This document shows, in pieces, positions 10,667 to 20,813 of a stretch of 64,000 nt of DNA (its first letter is position 1; every line of letters begins with the position of its first letter). A program made the translations under genes and the position numbers. Below the pieces are notes generated by a model. That model was not told where the DNA came from and did not search any database. It worked only from the letters and a program-made list of their open reading frames with translations. Source of the DNA: Enterobacteriaceae bacterium B14 (lineage in GTDB: Bacteria > Pseudomonadota > Gammaproteobacteria > Enterobacterales > Enterobacteriaceae); NCBI GenBank assembly GCA_000307305.1, contig DF158882.1, forward strand, positions 547,956 to 611,955, given 5' to 3'.

Positions 10667-11100
10667 TGTTTAATTCGATATTAGTTGTTTGTGTTGGAAA
10701 TATTTGTCGCTCACCAATAGGTGAGCGTTTGTTAAAAAAATTATTTCCTGAAAAAAAAGTTTCTTCCGCTGGATTAGCGGCAATGGTGAATAAATCAGCT
10801 GATCCTACTGCGATATTTATCGCTGAAAGTAATGGATTATCTCTCGAAGGACATATTGCACAACAGATTACTTCTGCCTTATGCCAAGAATACGATTTAA
10901 TATTAGTGATGGAAAAAGAGCACATCGATATTATTTGTCGTTTGGTACCCGAGGCTAGGGGAAAGGTTATGCTGTATGGTCACTGGAACAATAAATTAGA
11001 AATTGCAGATCCTTATAGGAAAAGTCAAGAAACTTTTGAGATAACATATCAATACTTGAGTAAGGCAGCTCAAAAATGGGCTCATATACTAACTCATTAG
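10666..11100 (+). CDS. wzb: Low-molecular-weight protein-tyrosine phosphatase Wzb
   Basis: Cytoplasmic phosphatase that dephosphorylates the tyrosine tail of Wzc, a cycle needed for high-molecular-weight polymer export. The 144-residue protein has the signature C-x5-R-S at residues 9-16 (CVGNICRS) and the general acid aspartate in the DPY motif at 115-117. The start codon shares its A with the wza stop (TAATG), so wza and wzb are translationally coupled; wzc follows after eight bases. Etp-type phosphatases are similar, but the neighbours favour Wzb. Confidence 0.92.
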   Translation: MFNSILVVCVGNICRSPIGERLLKKLFPEKKVSSAGLAAMVNKSADPTAIFIAESNGLSLEGHIAQQITSALCQEYDLILVMEKEHIDIICRLVPEARGKVMLYGHWNNKLEIADPYRKSQETFEITYQYLSKAAQKWAHILTH

Positions 11101-11108
11101 GAATTAAG

Positions 11109-13265
11109 ATGTTTGGTGAAAATCAAAAAAATACAGAGAGTAGTTTCTCTGATGAAATTGATATATGGCGTCTTTTAGGGACTCTTTTTTCCCATATTTG
11201 GTTAATTATTGGTGTTACTTTATTTTTTGCTTTAGTGGGTATTATATATTCTTTATCTTCCGAGTCTGTATATCGAGCAGATGCACTAATACAGGTAGAA
11301 CAAAAGGTAGGGTCTTCTATTTTAAAAGACTTTTCCGATATATTACCGTCAAATGCATCTGGGTCGGGCGCAGAGATTGAACTTATCAAATCGAGGATGA
11401 TATTAGGTAAAACAGTATCTGATTTAGGTTTAGATATTCAGATTGCACCTTCTTATATGCCTATCATTGGAAAGCGTTGGAATAAATTATTTGGTGGGAA
11501 GACGGATGACGCTGACATTGTCATATCACAATTATCTCTGCCTGAGAGCTTGCTTGGGGAAAAGCTAGAGCTTGTTTTTCCTGATAAAGCCCATTTTATA
11601 TTAAGCCATAAGGGAACTGAATTACTCCATGGTAATACCGGTAAGCTTATTACTGGAAATAGTATTTCTATTTACATAGAAGGTAGCCTCGATAGTATTA
11701 ATTCAGAGTTCACTTTAGTTAAATACTCATCTTTATATACGATTAATGAATTGCTGAAACGATTATCTGTCGTAGATAAAGGCAAAGATACGGGTATGTT
11801 GACTCTATCTTTAACGGGTAGTGATATCAAAAAAATTAAAGAGACACTTAATAGTATTGCTCAAAATTATGTCACACAAAATGTTGACCGAAAGTCAGAA
11901 GAAGCGGCAAAAAGCTTAGATTTTCTAAAAGAGCAATTACCCATTATAAAAAATAATCTTTCTGTAGCTGAAGAAAAACTTAATGGTTATAGGAAGAAAA
12001 ATGATTCTGTCGATCTTTCATTAGAAGCCAAATCAGTGCTTGATATGCTGACATCGATAGAAACTCAAATAAATGAACTGTCATTTAAAGAGGCTGAAAT
12101 ATCCAAGCTTTATACCAAATCACATTCTGCGTATAGAGCTTTAATGGAGAAGAAAAGGACCCTCATTGCTGACAGAGATAAGTTGAATAAGCGTGTTAGT
12201 GGAATGCCTGAAACTCAGCAGGAAGTTTTGCGTTTAACACGAGATGTTCAGTCTGGCCAAGAAGTGTATATGCTATTGCTCAATAAGCAGCAAGAGCTAC
12301 AGATCAGCAAAGCAAGTATGGTAGGTAATGTACGCATTATCGATTCTGCTGAAGTTGATTTTAAACCAATAGCACCTAAAAAAGTGTTCATTGTTCTATG
12401 TGCAATCCTCTTTGGGTTAATCATTTCTTCTGGCGTTGTTATTTTAAAATCAGCACTGAGAAAGAATATTGAAAGCCCTGAGCAGTTAGAAGAGAAGGGG
12501 ATCAATGTTTATGCAAGTATTCCTCTTTCGGTCTGGCAGAGCAAAAAAGACAAAGAGCATAAAAATAAACCGGCAGATCTGGTCGTAAGAAATATGTTGG
12601 CTGTCGCTAGTCCGATGGATTTAGCATTAGAATCTATAAGAAGCCTTCGTACTAGTCTTTATTTTTCAATGTTAGAATCTGAAAGCAATGTACTGCTTAT
12701 ATCAGGGGCAAGCTCTTCTATCGGTAAAACATTTGTTAGTACCAATTTGGCCGCGATTATTGCTCAATCGGACAAAAAAGTGCTTTATATTGATGCTGAT
12801 ATGCGTAGAGGTTATGCACATCAATTGATGAATACTGATGCTGAAAATGGTTTGTCTGAAATACTCTCAGGGAAGATCAGAGTTCAAGATGCAATAAAGC
12901 CGACATCAATAGAGCATTTACATTTTATCTCTAGAGGTGAAATGCCTGATTATCCATCAGAATTACTATTGAAAAAAACATTGAGTGAGATGATTGATTT
13001 TGCTAAAGAAAATTACGATTTAGTCATTATTGATACACCACCTATCTTAGCGGTAACTGATGCTGCGATTATCGGTAAATATGCTGGATATTCTCTGTTA
13101 GTGGCCCGTTTTGATGTGAGTACAGTGAAAGAAATAGAGATTAGCATTAAACGTTTCAATCAGAGCGGAATTAACATCAATGGTGTGGTACTGAATGCAA
13201 TACAAAAGCGTGCAGCAAATAAATACGATTATGCTGCAGGTTACTATACTTACGAATCGAAATAA
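11109..13265 (+). CDS. wzc: Polysaccharide co-polymerase / tyrosine autokinase Wzc
   Basis: Inner-membrane BY-kinase and PCP-2a co-polymerase that partners Wza and controls polymer length and export. From ATG 11109 (AGGA seven bases upstream) the protein has 718 residues. It has a Wzz-type N-terminal domain with TM1 near 30-49, a large periplasmic coiled-coil region and TM2 near 424-446. The kinase domain has Walker A SGASSSIGKT (532-541), Walker A' YIDAD (560-564) and Walker B LVIIDTPP (638-645). The C-terminal tail holds five tyrosines (706, 708, 712, 713, 715), the likely autophosphorylation cluster. The open frame extends 11 codons upstream inside wzb, which I do not use. Codon usage is notably AT-rich. 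Confidence 0.93.
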   Translation: MFGENQKNTESSFSDEIDIWRLLGTLFSHIWLIIGVTLFFALVGIIYSLSSESVYRADALIQVEQKVGSSILKDFSDILPSNASGSGAEIELIKSRMILGKTVSDLGLDIQIAPSYMPIIGKRWNKLFGGKTDDADIVISQLSLPESLLGEKLELVFPDKAHFILSHKGTELLHGNTGKLITGNSISIYIEGSLDSINSEFTLVKYSSLYTINELLKRLSVVDKGKDTGMLTLSLTGSDIKKIKETLNSIAQNYVTQNVDRKSEEAAKSLDFLKEQLPIIKNNLSVAEEKLNGYRKKNDSVDLSLEAKSVLDMLTSIETQINELSFKEAEISKLYTKSHSAYRALMEKKRTLIADRDKLNKRVSGMPETQQEVLRLTRDVQSGQEVYMLLLNKQQELQISKASMVGNVRIIDSAEVDFKPIAPKKVFIVLCAILFGLIISSGVVILKSALRKNIESPEQLEEKGINVYASIPLSVWQSKKDKEHKNKPADLVVRNMLAVASPMDLALESIRSLRTSLYFSMLESESNVLLISGASSSIGKTFVSTNLAAIIAQSDKKVLYIDADMRRGYAHQLMNTDAENGLSEILSGKIRVQDAIKPTSIEHLHFISRGEMPDYPSELLLKKTLSEMIDFAKENYDLVIIDTPPILAVTDAAIIGKYAGYSLLVARFDVSTVKEIEISIKRFNQSGININGVVLNAIQKRAANKYDYAAGYYTYESK

Positions 13266-13301
13266 GAAAGGCTAACTGAATAATATATCAGTATGATGAA
13301 T

Positions 13302-13335
13302 AAAGATGGTCAAAGTAAAATTTGACCATCTTTAT
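13302..13335 (+). terminator. Terminator after wzc
   Basis: Perfect 13-bp stem (13302-13314 with 13321-13333; AAAGATGGTCAAA and its complement) with a 6-base loop, 36 bases after the wzc stop. Only a short T-run follows. It marks the end of a three-gene operon. Confidence 0.75.
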
Positions 13336-13715
13336 ATAGTTATAAATAATTAATAAAAACCAACTGCTACTTTCCCATCCTGTTTCCATTTCTCTCTCCG
13401 TACTTTTCCAATACTTATTTCCGCTGCTTAATATTCCGTACACTTACCATACTAGGTTGAGTTTTCAGTAATTAATGGGTGGTTATTAAACGCATTTCAT
13501 ATTAATCCATCCAATAGATAGTACTATTTTTCATCTCGTTTGATGTTTTTATTAAGCATCAGGTGGTTATGTTATTATTTTTCAGAGTATAGTTTTACGG
13601 AAAATTAAATGTAATCACTATTGTTTTATTTGTTAATAAAATTAATGCCTACTGATTACGCTATTTATAGTGTATATTTGAAGGTGTGTTTCGAAATTGT
13701 AGTGAAAGAAGCTAG
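13336..13715. other. AT-rich spacer between wzc and the diguanylate cyclase gene
   Basis: About 380 bases without a convincing gene. It presumably carries the promoter of the downstream gene; I cannot pick -35/-10 boxes with confidence. Confidence 0.5.
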
Positions 13716-15422
13716 ATGAGGGTTTTACTATTGTTATTAACGAGTAAGTTTTGGAAAACAATGCTAAAACACCCTCAGTGGGTAGTTAGCACGTGTTTTT
13801 TTGTGGTTTTTTTACTTTCCTCCGTTTTAGTTTGGCATGAATCAGGTCTACTCAATACAGATTATATTAATTCGCGTAAAAACAATCTTGAAAGTGTTGC
13901 TGGTGCGTTAGATCGAGCACAGCAGCGTTATCTTAATGGGTTACTCTTACTCAAGCATACTGCTGAATCTGCACTAGAAAATCCTCTTTTCAGTGCTCAT
14001 TTAACACCAATACTGCAAGAGTTTAATCGCGTCAGAAACCAGCCCAACTGGCAAATCGATATTAATAATAGCACTCCAATGATGCCGATTATTGGGATTG
14101 GGGATGCTGAGGTTTCAAAACTTCCTGGATTTAGCCGTGATCCTGATTCATTGAATAATGAGTTAATTGCAGCGCTTCACTTCAGTTTTTTATTGACCCT
14201 AAGAGGGCAGGAGCAAGATGTTAATACACGGATGTATTACATCTCCACCAATGGTTTCTATATTACTAGCGAACCAATGGATGAGATCAGCACTGCGACC
14301 TCCACTTTTCGTCATTTCAGCCAGCAAAATTATTTTCTCAAAGCACTGCCTGCGAATAACTCAGGTCAAACCCCTATTTGGAGCCGTTCCTACGATGATG
14401 ATGCGCACAATAGCACTGTCATTACGATCAGTGTTCCAATATATACGGGGAACACTTTTCGGGGTGTTTTAGCCACGGATATCTCTACAGACATATTAAA
14501 GCAATTCCTTCGAGTGCACGTTGATGACAATGAAGGAAAAGGTGAATTATTTCTACTTGATTTAAATGGAAATATTAGCGCTGGTAGTAGTGAAAACCAA
14601 AATAATCCTTATTGGATCAGTGAAATCACTAAAATTAGAAATTTAGTTTTGCAGAAACTTAAAACAGAGAAAGAAGGATATGTTCAGTTAAATAATCACC
14701 TAGTGATATACCGACAATTACCCAATACTTCCGGAGTATTGATGAGCATCACGTCACAAGGTGAAGGTTTCAGTCAACGATTTGGTCATTTCACCACCTT
14801 TTTGATTTCAGTATGGTTAGCATTCGGCTGCGTACTCTTGTTGTCACATATCACCATTAAGCGATTACTGAATAATATGCTGGCGTTACAGGATACTCTC
14901 CGTTGGCAAGCAGAAAATGATCCACTGACTAAATTGCTAAATCGCCGTAGTTTTTTTGCCTATGCAGAAAAAATTTGGAATAGAAGTAAGAAAGAGTCAC
15001 GTACTGTCTCTACGCTATTACTGGATTTGGACCACTTTAAACAAGTGAATGATACGTATGGCCATGCAATGGGGGATGATGTTCTGCGAATGATCTCCTC
15101 TGTACTACGCTATACATCACGCAATGAGGATCTTATTTGTCGAATGGGAGGAGAAGAATTTAGCCTCTTACTTCCAGATACTCAGTTGGATGATGCTCTT
15201 GCTATCGCTTATCGAATTCAAACGGCACTGGCACAACGTGTGCTATTAACTGAAAACAAGCAAGCAGTGACAGCAACAGTCTCTATAGGCGTGAGTGAAG
15301 GCCCTACTGGGTATAGTTCCTTCGATAAACAACTCGCTACTGCAGATGAATACTTATACCAAGCTAAAGACTGTGGACGTAATCGCATTGTCAGCGTTAG
15401 AGGTGTTTACCAGGTTAAATAA
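13716..15422 (+). CDS. Membrane-anchored sensor diguanylate cyclase (GGDEF)
   Basis: Predicted to make cyclic di-GMP from two GTP. The 568-residue protein has an N-terminal membrane segment (about 22-41), a long periplasmic sensor region (about 42-360, probably Cache-like), a second membrane segment (about 365-385) and a GGDEF domain from about 400. The active-site motif is GGEEF (478-482). An RxxD inhibitory site, RNED (469-472), lies the standard five residues before it, so product inhibition is expected. DPLTKLLNRRSFF is the usual opening of the domain. The start is uncertain: ATG 13716 has only GAAAGAAG upstream, and a second ATG lies at 13761. Its place after wza-wzb-wzc suggests, but does not prove, a role in exopolysaccharide or biofilm control. 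Confidence 0.88.
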   Translation: MRVLLLLLTSKFWKTMLKHPQWVVSTCFFVVFLLSSVLVWHESGLLNTDYINSRKNNLESVAGALDRAQQRYLNGLLLLKHTAESALENPLFSAHLTPILQEFNRVRNQPNWQIDINNSTPMMPIIGIGDAEVSKLPGFSRDPDSLNNELIAALHFSFLLTLRGQEQDVNTRMYYISTNGFYITSEPMDEISTATSTFRHFSQQNYFLKALPANNSGQTPIWSRSYDDDAHNSTVITISVPIYTGNTFRGVLATDISTDILKQFLRVHVDDNEGKGELFLLDLNGNISAGSSENQNNPYWISEITKIRNLVLQKLKTEKEGYVQLNNHLVIYRQLPNTSGVLMSITSQGEGFSQRFGHFTTFLISVWLAFGCVLLLSHITIKRLLNNMLALQDTLRWQAENDPLTKLLNRRSFFAYAEKIWNRSKKESRTVSTLLLDLDHFKQVNDTYGHAMGDDVLRMISSVLRYTSRNEDLICRMGGEEFSLLLPDTQLDDALAIAYRIQTALAQRVLLTENKQAVTATVSIGVSEGPTGYSSFDKQLATADEYLYQAKDCGRNRIVSVRGVYQVK

Positions 15423-15490
15423 AATGCTGCGCTCATCCATTCTCTTTGCAATAGAGAGTATGGGATAAGATTATTTCTCTCATATCAAAC

Positions 15491-15525
15491 CTAAACCATC
15501 ACCGATATATAAGGTGATGGTTTAG
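15491..15525. terminator. Hairpin between convergent cyclase and ynjB genes
   Basis: Perfect 13-bp stem CTAAACCATCACC (15491-15503) with its complement (15513-15525), and a 9-base loop. There is no clear T-run on either strand. It lies between two gene ends, so it is a likely bidirectional stop or mRNA 3' stabiliser. Confidence 0.6.
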
Positions 15526-15532
15526 CTTCAAA

Positions 15533-16714
15533 TTAATGTCCGTACCGCTTTTGCCATTCAGCTTCTATTGCCATTTGCCATGATGGGTGTGGTTCAGGTA
15601 TTGCGTTGAAAAGAGGTTGAGGTTGCTTGAACTCAGCTTTTTGTATCGAAGTGAGTTTATTCGAATCAATAATACTTGGGTCTCCCCACTGCTTGCTATC
15701 TGTTTTTCTTGCTTGAGCCTCTGGCGATAATAAAAAGTTAATCACCACTTGAGCTGCAGGCTTGGCTTTCGAGTTATAGGGGATGGCAAGAAAGTGAATA
15801 TTCGTCAGAGCACCCTGTGTAAAAGCATACGCTTCTGCCTGTTTCGGCAAATTACCGCTCGCGATAGCGACAGGCACAATGCCAGGATTAAAGGTAATAG
15901 CAAGATCCAGCTCATCGTCATTAAGTAGCTGTATCATGAGCGCATCGCTATGAGGAAAGACTTTCCCTTCACGCCATAGATAGGGATGTAGGCTGTCAAG
16001 ATAGGCCCAAAGTGGTAGCGTATCTCGCAAAAATGTATCTGGATTAACGGGTTTATCGAGCTCAAGATTTTGGGTAAGAGAGATCAACACCATCTTTAAA
16101 AAACTAGAACCATGGAACTGTGGTGGTTTGGGATAACTAAGACGGCCAGGATGAACTTTGGCATAGTTCAATAAGGCGCTGAAGTTAGTCGGTGGATTAG
16201 CTAGATGCTCTCGGTCATGTATAAATACGAGTTGCCCCACGCCCCAAGGTGCTTCTAGTCCCTCGGTTGGAACAGTAAAATCATGGCGAACGGGAAGGCG
16301 AGTATCAACATATTTCCAGTTTGGTAATTGCTCGGCAAAGGGGCCAAATAGTAAGCCATTACTCTTCATTGCACTGAAGTTTTCTCCATTAATCCAGACA
16401 ATATCAACACTGCCTTTATCATTATTTCCAGCCGTTTTTTCGGCCATGATTCTGTTGACTGTCTCGGCAATATCACCCACTTTTACTTGCTTAAGGGTGA
16501 TGCCATAACGCTTTTTGACTTGCTGCGTCGCCCATGCCAAATATTGATTAACCTGAGTACTTCCACCCCACGCATTAAAATAAACGGTTTGCCCTACAGC
16601 CTGCTTTTCTATCATCTGCCAATCAGATTCCGATAAGCTTGTTGTTTGAGCAAATAGGGTGGATGAAAAACTGGCCGTTATGATTAATAACGGACGTAAA
16701 AAGCGCAGTAGCAT
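15533..16714 (-). CDS. ynjB: YnjB-like ABC-transporter periplasmic binding protein
   Basis: Predicted periplasmic solute-binding protein; the 393 residues resemble E. coli YnjB (about 388). An N-terminal signal peptide ([14 protein letters not shown], cleavage likely after AQT) precedes [18 protein letters not shown] and IVWINGENF, which are typical of this binding-protein family. The C-terminal region has [15 protein letters not shown]. In E. coli the gene is followed by ynjC (permease) and ynjD (ATPase). Neither is present here: downstream is a convergent cyclase gene. Either the transporter partners are elsewhere or this is an orphan left after loss. The substrate is unknown. Confidence 0.85.
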   Translation of the reverse strand: MLLRFLRPLLIITASFSSTLFAQTTSLSESDWQMIEKQAVGQTVYFNAWGGSTQVNQYLAWATQQVKKRYGITLKQVKVGDIAETVNRIMAEKTAGNNDKGSVDIVWINGENFSAMKSNGLLFGPFAEQLPNWKYVDTRLPVRHDFTVPTEGLEAPWGVGQLVFIHDREHLANPPTNFSALLNYAKVHPGRLSYPKPPQFHGSSFLKMVLISLTQNLELDKPVNPDTFLRDTLPLWAYLDSLHPYLWREGKVFPHSDALMIQLLNDDELDLAITFNPGIVPVAIASGNLPKQAEAYAFTQGALTNIHFLAIPYNSKAKPAAQVVINFLLSPEAQARKTDSKQWGDPSIIDSNKLTSIQKAEFKQPQPLFNAIPEPHPSWQMAIEAEWQKRYGH

Positions 16715-17026
16715 CAGTGTCGCTCCATCGTTAAAGACTTTATTGCGATTGTAAGAGAGTCAGGGAGCCGCAACCAGCTAAGATAACGTTTAATGAGAGG
16801 TTTTTATCTTTTCCGACATATTAACGACATGTACGAGCTTTATTTTAGGAAATTTCTTGGCAATCTAATCGACCATCTGTTTGTTATAACGCTAATTTCT
16901 TATCATTTTAGGGCAGAGAAGCTAGTGGTAAAAAAGCAATAAAGTAAGATGCCATTAATGCCTTCTAAGCTGAAGGCACACTGGTTTCCTGTTATGCTAG
17001 CAGGGAATATGAGGAGAAATATCACT
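16715..17026. other. Divergent regulatory spacer ynjB/ycdX
   Basis: About 310 bases between divergent starts. It carries promoters for both genes; the open frame upstream of the ycdX ATG is just an extension with no homology. No further structure noticed. Confidence 0.5.
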
Positions 17027-17764
17027 ATGTACCCAGTTGACCTACATGCACATACTGTTGCCAGTTCACATGCCTACAGTACCCTTCATGATTATATTGC
17101 ACAGGCAAAAATAAGAGGCATCAAACTTTTTGCGATTACCGACCATGGACCAGATATGGTAGATGCGCCCCATTATTGGCACTTTATGAATATGCGGATT
17201 TGGCCGCGTGTGGTGGATGGCATCGGTATATTGCGCGGTATCGAAGCGAATATTAAAAATACGCAGGGTGAGATTGATTGTACTGGGCCGATGCTGGAGC
17301 AGGTCGATTTGGTTATCGCTGGGTTTCATGAGCCAGTATTCCCGCCAACAACGCAAGAAGAACATACTGAAGCCATGATAAATGCGATGGCGAATGGCGA
17401 TGTCCATATCATTAGCCATCCAGGTAATCCTAAATTTCCAATCGATATTGAAGCTGTGGCCGCTGCTGCTGCAAAATATAACGTGGCTTTGGAAATCAAT
17501 AACTCCTCATTTGAGCATTCACGCAAAGGTAGTGGTGAGAACTGTATTGCTATTGCTGACGCAGTAAAAAGGGCAGGCGGCTACATTACGTTTGGCTCCG
17601 ATTCTCACACTGCATTCACCCTTGGTGATTTTGCTAATAGCGCAAAAATTGCTGCACAAGTAGATTTTCCTGAAGAGCGTATTCTGAATGTCACCCCACG
17701 ACGCTTACTTAACTTTCTCGAAATGCGCGGAAAACCAATCATTACCGAATTTGTAGATTTTTAA
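17027..17764 (+). CDS. ycdX: PHP-domain phosphatase YcdX
   Basis: Zinc-dependent phosphatase of the PHP family, linked in E. coli with swarming. From ATG 17027 the product is 245 residues ([18 protein letters not shown]), the same as E. coli YcdX, with GAGGAG nine bases upstream; the open frame begins 26 codons earlier without support. Metal-ligand motifs are DLHAHT at 5-10, ITDHG, the glutamate of [20 protein letters not shown] and GSDSHT near the end. It is followed after about 100 bases by its usual partner ycdY. Confidence 0.94.
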   Translation: MYPVDLHAHTVASSHAYSTLHDYIAQAKIRGIKLFAITDHGPDMVDAPHYWHFMNMRIWPRVVDGIGILRGIEANIKNTQGEIDCTGPMLEQVDLVIAGFHEPVFPPTTQEEHTEAMINAMANGDVHIISHPGNPKFPIDIEAVAAAAAKYNVALEINNSSFEHSRKGSGENCIAIADAVKRAGGYITFGSDSHTAFTLGDFANSAKIAAQVDFPEERILNVTPRRLLNFLEMRGKPIITEFVDF

Positions 17765-17865
17765 TACGTGACATTGTCACTTTTGTGTTATGGAGATATA
17801 GAACAGGATTAATGTTCACTGCATGATGCTCACCACAATAAATTTTTTGATGATAGGGAATGGCT

Positions 17866-18447
17866 ATGAATGAATTTTCTTTAGTGTGTCGTACATTGGG
17901 CTCTTTGTTTAATCGACAGCCAAGTGACCCTCTGTTAGCGCCACTGTTTGCCCTCATCAGACAAGGAAAACTTGCTCAGCACTGGCCATTAGAACAGGAT
18001 GCATTACATATTCGCTTAGCTCAGGCAGAAGAGGTGGCGTTGTTAGACGCTGATTTTAATGCGCTATTTGTAGGTGATGAGTGCAGCGTTTCTCCTTGTC
18101 GCTCAAGCTATGTAGAGAATGATACGAGTGACTATCGAGCATTTTTAGCACAAATAGGGATGCCTATCCCTGATGGTGTCTACGATCGCTTTGGTCAGAT
18201 CCTACTGGCTTCTTCATGGATTGAAGACAGGGCGCAGGAAGATGAAGTCCAGGCTCAAATAGAGCTATTTGATGAGTATCTGATGCCGTGGTGTGGGGTG
18301 TTCTTAGGAAAAGTAGAAGCTCATGCGAAAAGTGCCTTTTATCGCACATTAGCCATTATGAGCCGAGAAGCGATTCAAGCTATGCGAGAAGAACTGCAGG
18401 AAATCGAAGAGCAGTCTGCGAATCATGAAGGTGAGCAAGGCGCATAG
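17866..18447 (+). CDS. ycdY: TorD/DmsD-family chaperone YcdY
   Basis: All-helical TorD-like cytoplasmic chaperone; the E. coli protein is reported to bind and stimulate YcdX. The 193-residue product begins MNEFSLVCRTLGSLF and keeps LFVGDECSVSP, LASSWIED and LPWCGVFLGKVEAHA (here MPWCGVFLGKVEAH). The open frame starts six bases earlier at 17860, but AGGG would then overlap the start; ATG 17866 has suitable spacing and matches the family N-terminus. Confidence 0.92.
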   Translation: MNEFSLVCRTLGSLFNRQPSDPLLAPLFALIRQGKLAQHWPLEQDALHIRLAQAEEVALLDADFNALFVGDECSVSPCRSSYVENDTSDYRAFLAQIGMPIPDGVYDRFGQILLASSWIEDRAQEDEVQAQIELFDEYLMPWCGVFLGKVEAHAKSAFYRTLAIMSREAIQAMREELQEIEEQSANHEGEQGA

Positions 18448-18469
18448 AAAAGAGCTGAAAAGTGGATGC

Positions 18470-18506
18470 ACAGACAGGTCAATTACCCTCATTGGCCTGT
18501 CTGTTT
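18470..18506 (+). terminator. Terminator after ycdY
   Basis: ACAGACAGG (18470-18478) pairs with CCTGTCTGT (18496-18504), extendable with one G-T pair, with a loop of about 13 bases and a short TTT tail. It lies between the convergent ycdY and yceB genes. Confidence 0.6.
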
Positions 18507-18514
18507 AAATAGGG

Positions 18515-19078
18515 TTAATCCGTTAGAGGAATAACTAATTCTCCAGGCTTGACTTCTATCCTTTTAGCTGATTTTTTCACCAGTGCCTCGGTTTTACTTT
18601 TTTCTGCATCAATAACATACACCGGTAGCAGATTAAAATAAGCTTTGAGCGATGACGCCAGATAAGGTATGACGGTTGACACAATGGTCTGCCCATTTTT
18701 AGGACTTACCTGATAGTCTGTTAATTCTATCTCTTTCAAATAAATAGAGCCTGTCTGTTGGTCGTAAGTAGGTTGAGCTTTAAGTGTTAGCGTTAAAACA
18801 GCGGATACGTTGCCAAGGAGAGTGCCGACATCAACTTGAGCTTTGCCTGAAAGAGTGACTTTATTTGGTTCAGAACGTCCAATTTGGGTTTTTAAATCAG
18901 TAATGACAATGTTGGCATCACCTATACCAAGAAGGTCAATTTTCTTACTATACTGGACGTTTTTTTGCAGGTAGCTGTCAAGTTCCTGCTCAGATAAAGT
19001 GAATTGGGTCAATGGATTACAGGCAACAAGCGCACCAGCAACAACGAGAATTCCTACGCGTAATATATTTTTGATCAT
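18515..19078 (-). CDS. yceB: DUF1439 lipoprotein YceB
   Basis: Outer-membrane or periplasmic lipoprotein of unknown function, family DUF1439. The 187 residues (E. coli YceB is about the same) begin with a signal peptide ending LVAC, lipidated cysteine at residue 20. The protein has a lipid-binding BPI/TULIP-like pattern of alternating strands (TLSGKAQVDVGTLLGNVSAVLTLTL). AAGGAT precedes the ATG. In E. coli it starts the yceB-grxB-mdtH-rimJ block; here grxB is absent. Confidence 0.92.
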   Translation of the reverse strand: MIKNILRVGILVVAGALVACNPLTQFTLSEQELDSYLQKNVQYSKKIDLLGIGDANIVITDLKTQIGRSEPNKVTLSGKAQVDVGTLLGNVSAVLTLTLKAQPTYDQQTGSIYLKEIELTDYQVSPKNGQTIVSTVIPYLASSLKAYFNLLPVYVIDAEKSKTEALVKKSAKRIEVKPGELVIPLTD

Positions 19079-19234
19079 TACGAATCCTTATATGCAATTA
19101 ATGTGCGTAGTCTATCTTATTTTGTACTAAGTGATGAGTATGATTTGGCTACGAATAGAGGATAACGAGATGATTGTCATCTAAGAAAATTGATGATAAT
19201 TCAACATGGAAATAGCAAATTCAGGACGTGGTTA

Positions 19235-19615
19235 ATGACATTCAATGTGAGATTTTTTATTGCCTTTATCGCTGTTCTGGTGCTGGAGGTCTGTATTGCG
19301 CTCTATGTCCGAGATCAGATAATTCGCCCCACGATTGGGGATATTATTGCCATTGTATTCGTTTTCTTTCTTATCAAAACCTTTATTAAATGCGATAGCT
19401 ATTGGGCGGCCTTTATTGCTTTGTTAACGGGTTTTGCTGTTGAAATAGGGCAATACCTTAATATTCTTACTTTGCTTGGCTGGGAACAAAACAGATTTCT
19501 CCGTATTGTGCTCGGTTCCACGTTCGATATGTATGACCTCTTAGCCTATTTTTTCGGTTATTTACTGATACTTTTTTCCCTTATCTGGTGGCACAAACGT
19601 GCGTCTAGTGCTTAG
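19235..19615 (+). CDS. DUF2809 family small membrane protein
   Basis: Predicted inner-membrane protein of about 126 residues with four hydrophobic segments. The DUF2809 motif is near the first one ([20 protein letters not shown]), followed by [12 protein letters not shown] and [17 protein letters not shown]. Function is unknown. The open frame can extend to ATG 19193, but AGGA eight bases before ATG 19235 and the family N-terminus favour the shorter form. The last 11 bases overlap the 3' end of convergent mdtH. It occupies the place of grxB in E. coli order. Confidence 0.8.
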   Translation: MTFNVRFFIAFIAVLVLEVCIALYVRDQIIRPTIGDIIAIVFVFFLIKTFIKCDSYWAAFIALLTGFAVEIGQYLNILTLLGWEQNRFLRIVLGSTFDMYDLLAYFFGYLLILFSLIWWHKRASSA

Positions 19616-20813
19616 GGTTAGGTGTCGAAACCATTGCTTGTGAAGGGCTGAATTGGCGCCATAACAAAAACAGCGTAATAGCGCCGATCATGCCTAAGAA
19701 AAACCAAGGTAACTCGGGCATAGATGAGCTGCGACCTAGATCATAGAGCCAGCCTCCGCCGGTATATCCTAGTGCGCCACCAATCGCCAATCCTAAACGG
19801 CTGAACCCCATATAACTTCCTCTCGCTCGTGGGTCAGCCAGTGAAGCACTCAACGTTTCTCTGGCAGGTTCTGCAATAATAAAGCCTAAATAAAAGACAC
19901 AGATTAGGCTAAATAGCATTTGCAGCGTGGCTGTTATGCCGATAGGGATAAGGCTGATGGTCATCAAAAATAAGCCTGCCATTAAGCGCTGCTCAAGGCG
20001 AAAGTGTCTCTCGCTCCAGCGAGCAATGGGATAGAGTAAAGAGAGTGATAGCACGGCTTCGATGGCGTACATCCATTTGACATAAGTCGGTGATCCGGCA
20101 ACCTCGTTGACCATAATAGGCAGCATCAACATCACTTGCACGGACAGGATGTAGTATCCGCTAAGCGTCAGGACATAGGTCAGGAAACGGCGATCGCGCA
20201 CCACCTTTGTCAGCCCTTCGCGAATAGGCGTTCTAATGGTGGATATTCGATAAGAGGGCAAGATCCACATATTCCATGCGGCAGCTAAGATAAAGATCCC
20301 CATGCCTGTCCAGCAGACTAAGTGAAAATCATAAGTTAGCAACCAACTGCCGATAAGTGCACCGACAACGGCACCAGCACTATCTTGCATGGCTAAAAGT
20401 GAGTAAAAACGGCTACGCTCATGTGGGCGAGTCAGCTTGATAACAAGGGCTGTTCGGGGTGGGTCAAAAAGAGTGCCCCCAAGGCCAGATAGAATACAAG
20501 AAAGCCACAGAATCCACGGTTCAGTGGATATTGCCATGGCGGCGAAACCGCCAGCACGCATGAGCATGCCGATAACAATCATCGGCTTGGCACCGAAACG
20601 ATCAGCAATTGCGCCACCAAATATTCCTAATCCTTGCTGCACTAGCTGCCTTAGTCCGAGGGCAATTCCCACAAGTAAAGCAGCCCAGCCTAATTGGTCG
20701 ACGAAGCGGATGGAGATCAACGGAAAGACGACAAAGAAGCCAAGTACGACTAGCATATTGTCAATTAATAAAAAGTATTTACCTAAGCGTCGTGCTTTAG
20801 TCAGCAGTGCCAT
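19605..20813 (-). CDS. mdtH: MFS multidrug efflux transporter MdtH
   Basis: Proton-driven MFS drug exporter of 402 residues, identical in length to E. coli MdtH; twelve membrane segments are expected. Signature stretches are [20 protein letters not shown] at the N-terminus, [14 protein letters not shown] (motif A), [14 protein letters not shown] and [29 protein letters not shown] precedes the ATG. It is divergent from rimJ, as in E. coli. Confidence 0.95.
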   Translation of the reverse strand: MALLTKARRLGKYFLLIDNMLVVLGFFVVFPLISIRFVDQLGWAALLVGIALGLRQLVQQGLGIFGGAIADRFGAKPMIVIGMLMRAGGFAAMAISTEPWILWLSCILSGLGGTLFDPPRTALVIKLTRPHERSRFYSLLAMQDSAGAVVGALIGSWLLTYDFHLVCWTGMGIFILAAAWNMWILPSYRISTIRTPIREGLTKVVRDRRFLTYVLTLSGYYILSVQVMLMLPIMVNEVAGSPTYVKWMYAIEAVLSLSLLYPIARWSERHFRLEQRLMAGLFLMTISLIPIGITATLQMLFSLICVFYLGFIIAEPARETLSASLADPRARGSYMGFSRLGLAIGGALGYTGGGWLYDLGRSSSMPELPWFFLGMIGAITLFLLWRQFSPSQAMVSTPNPKH

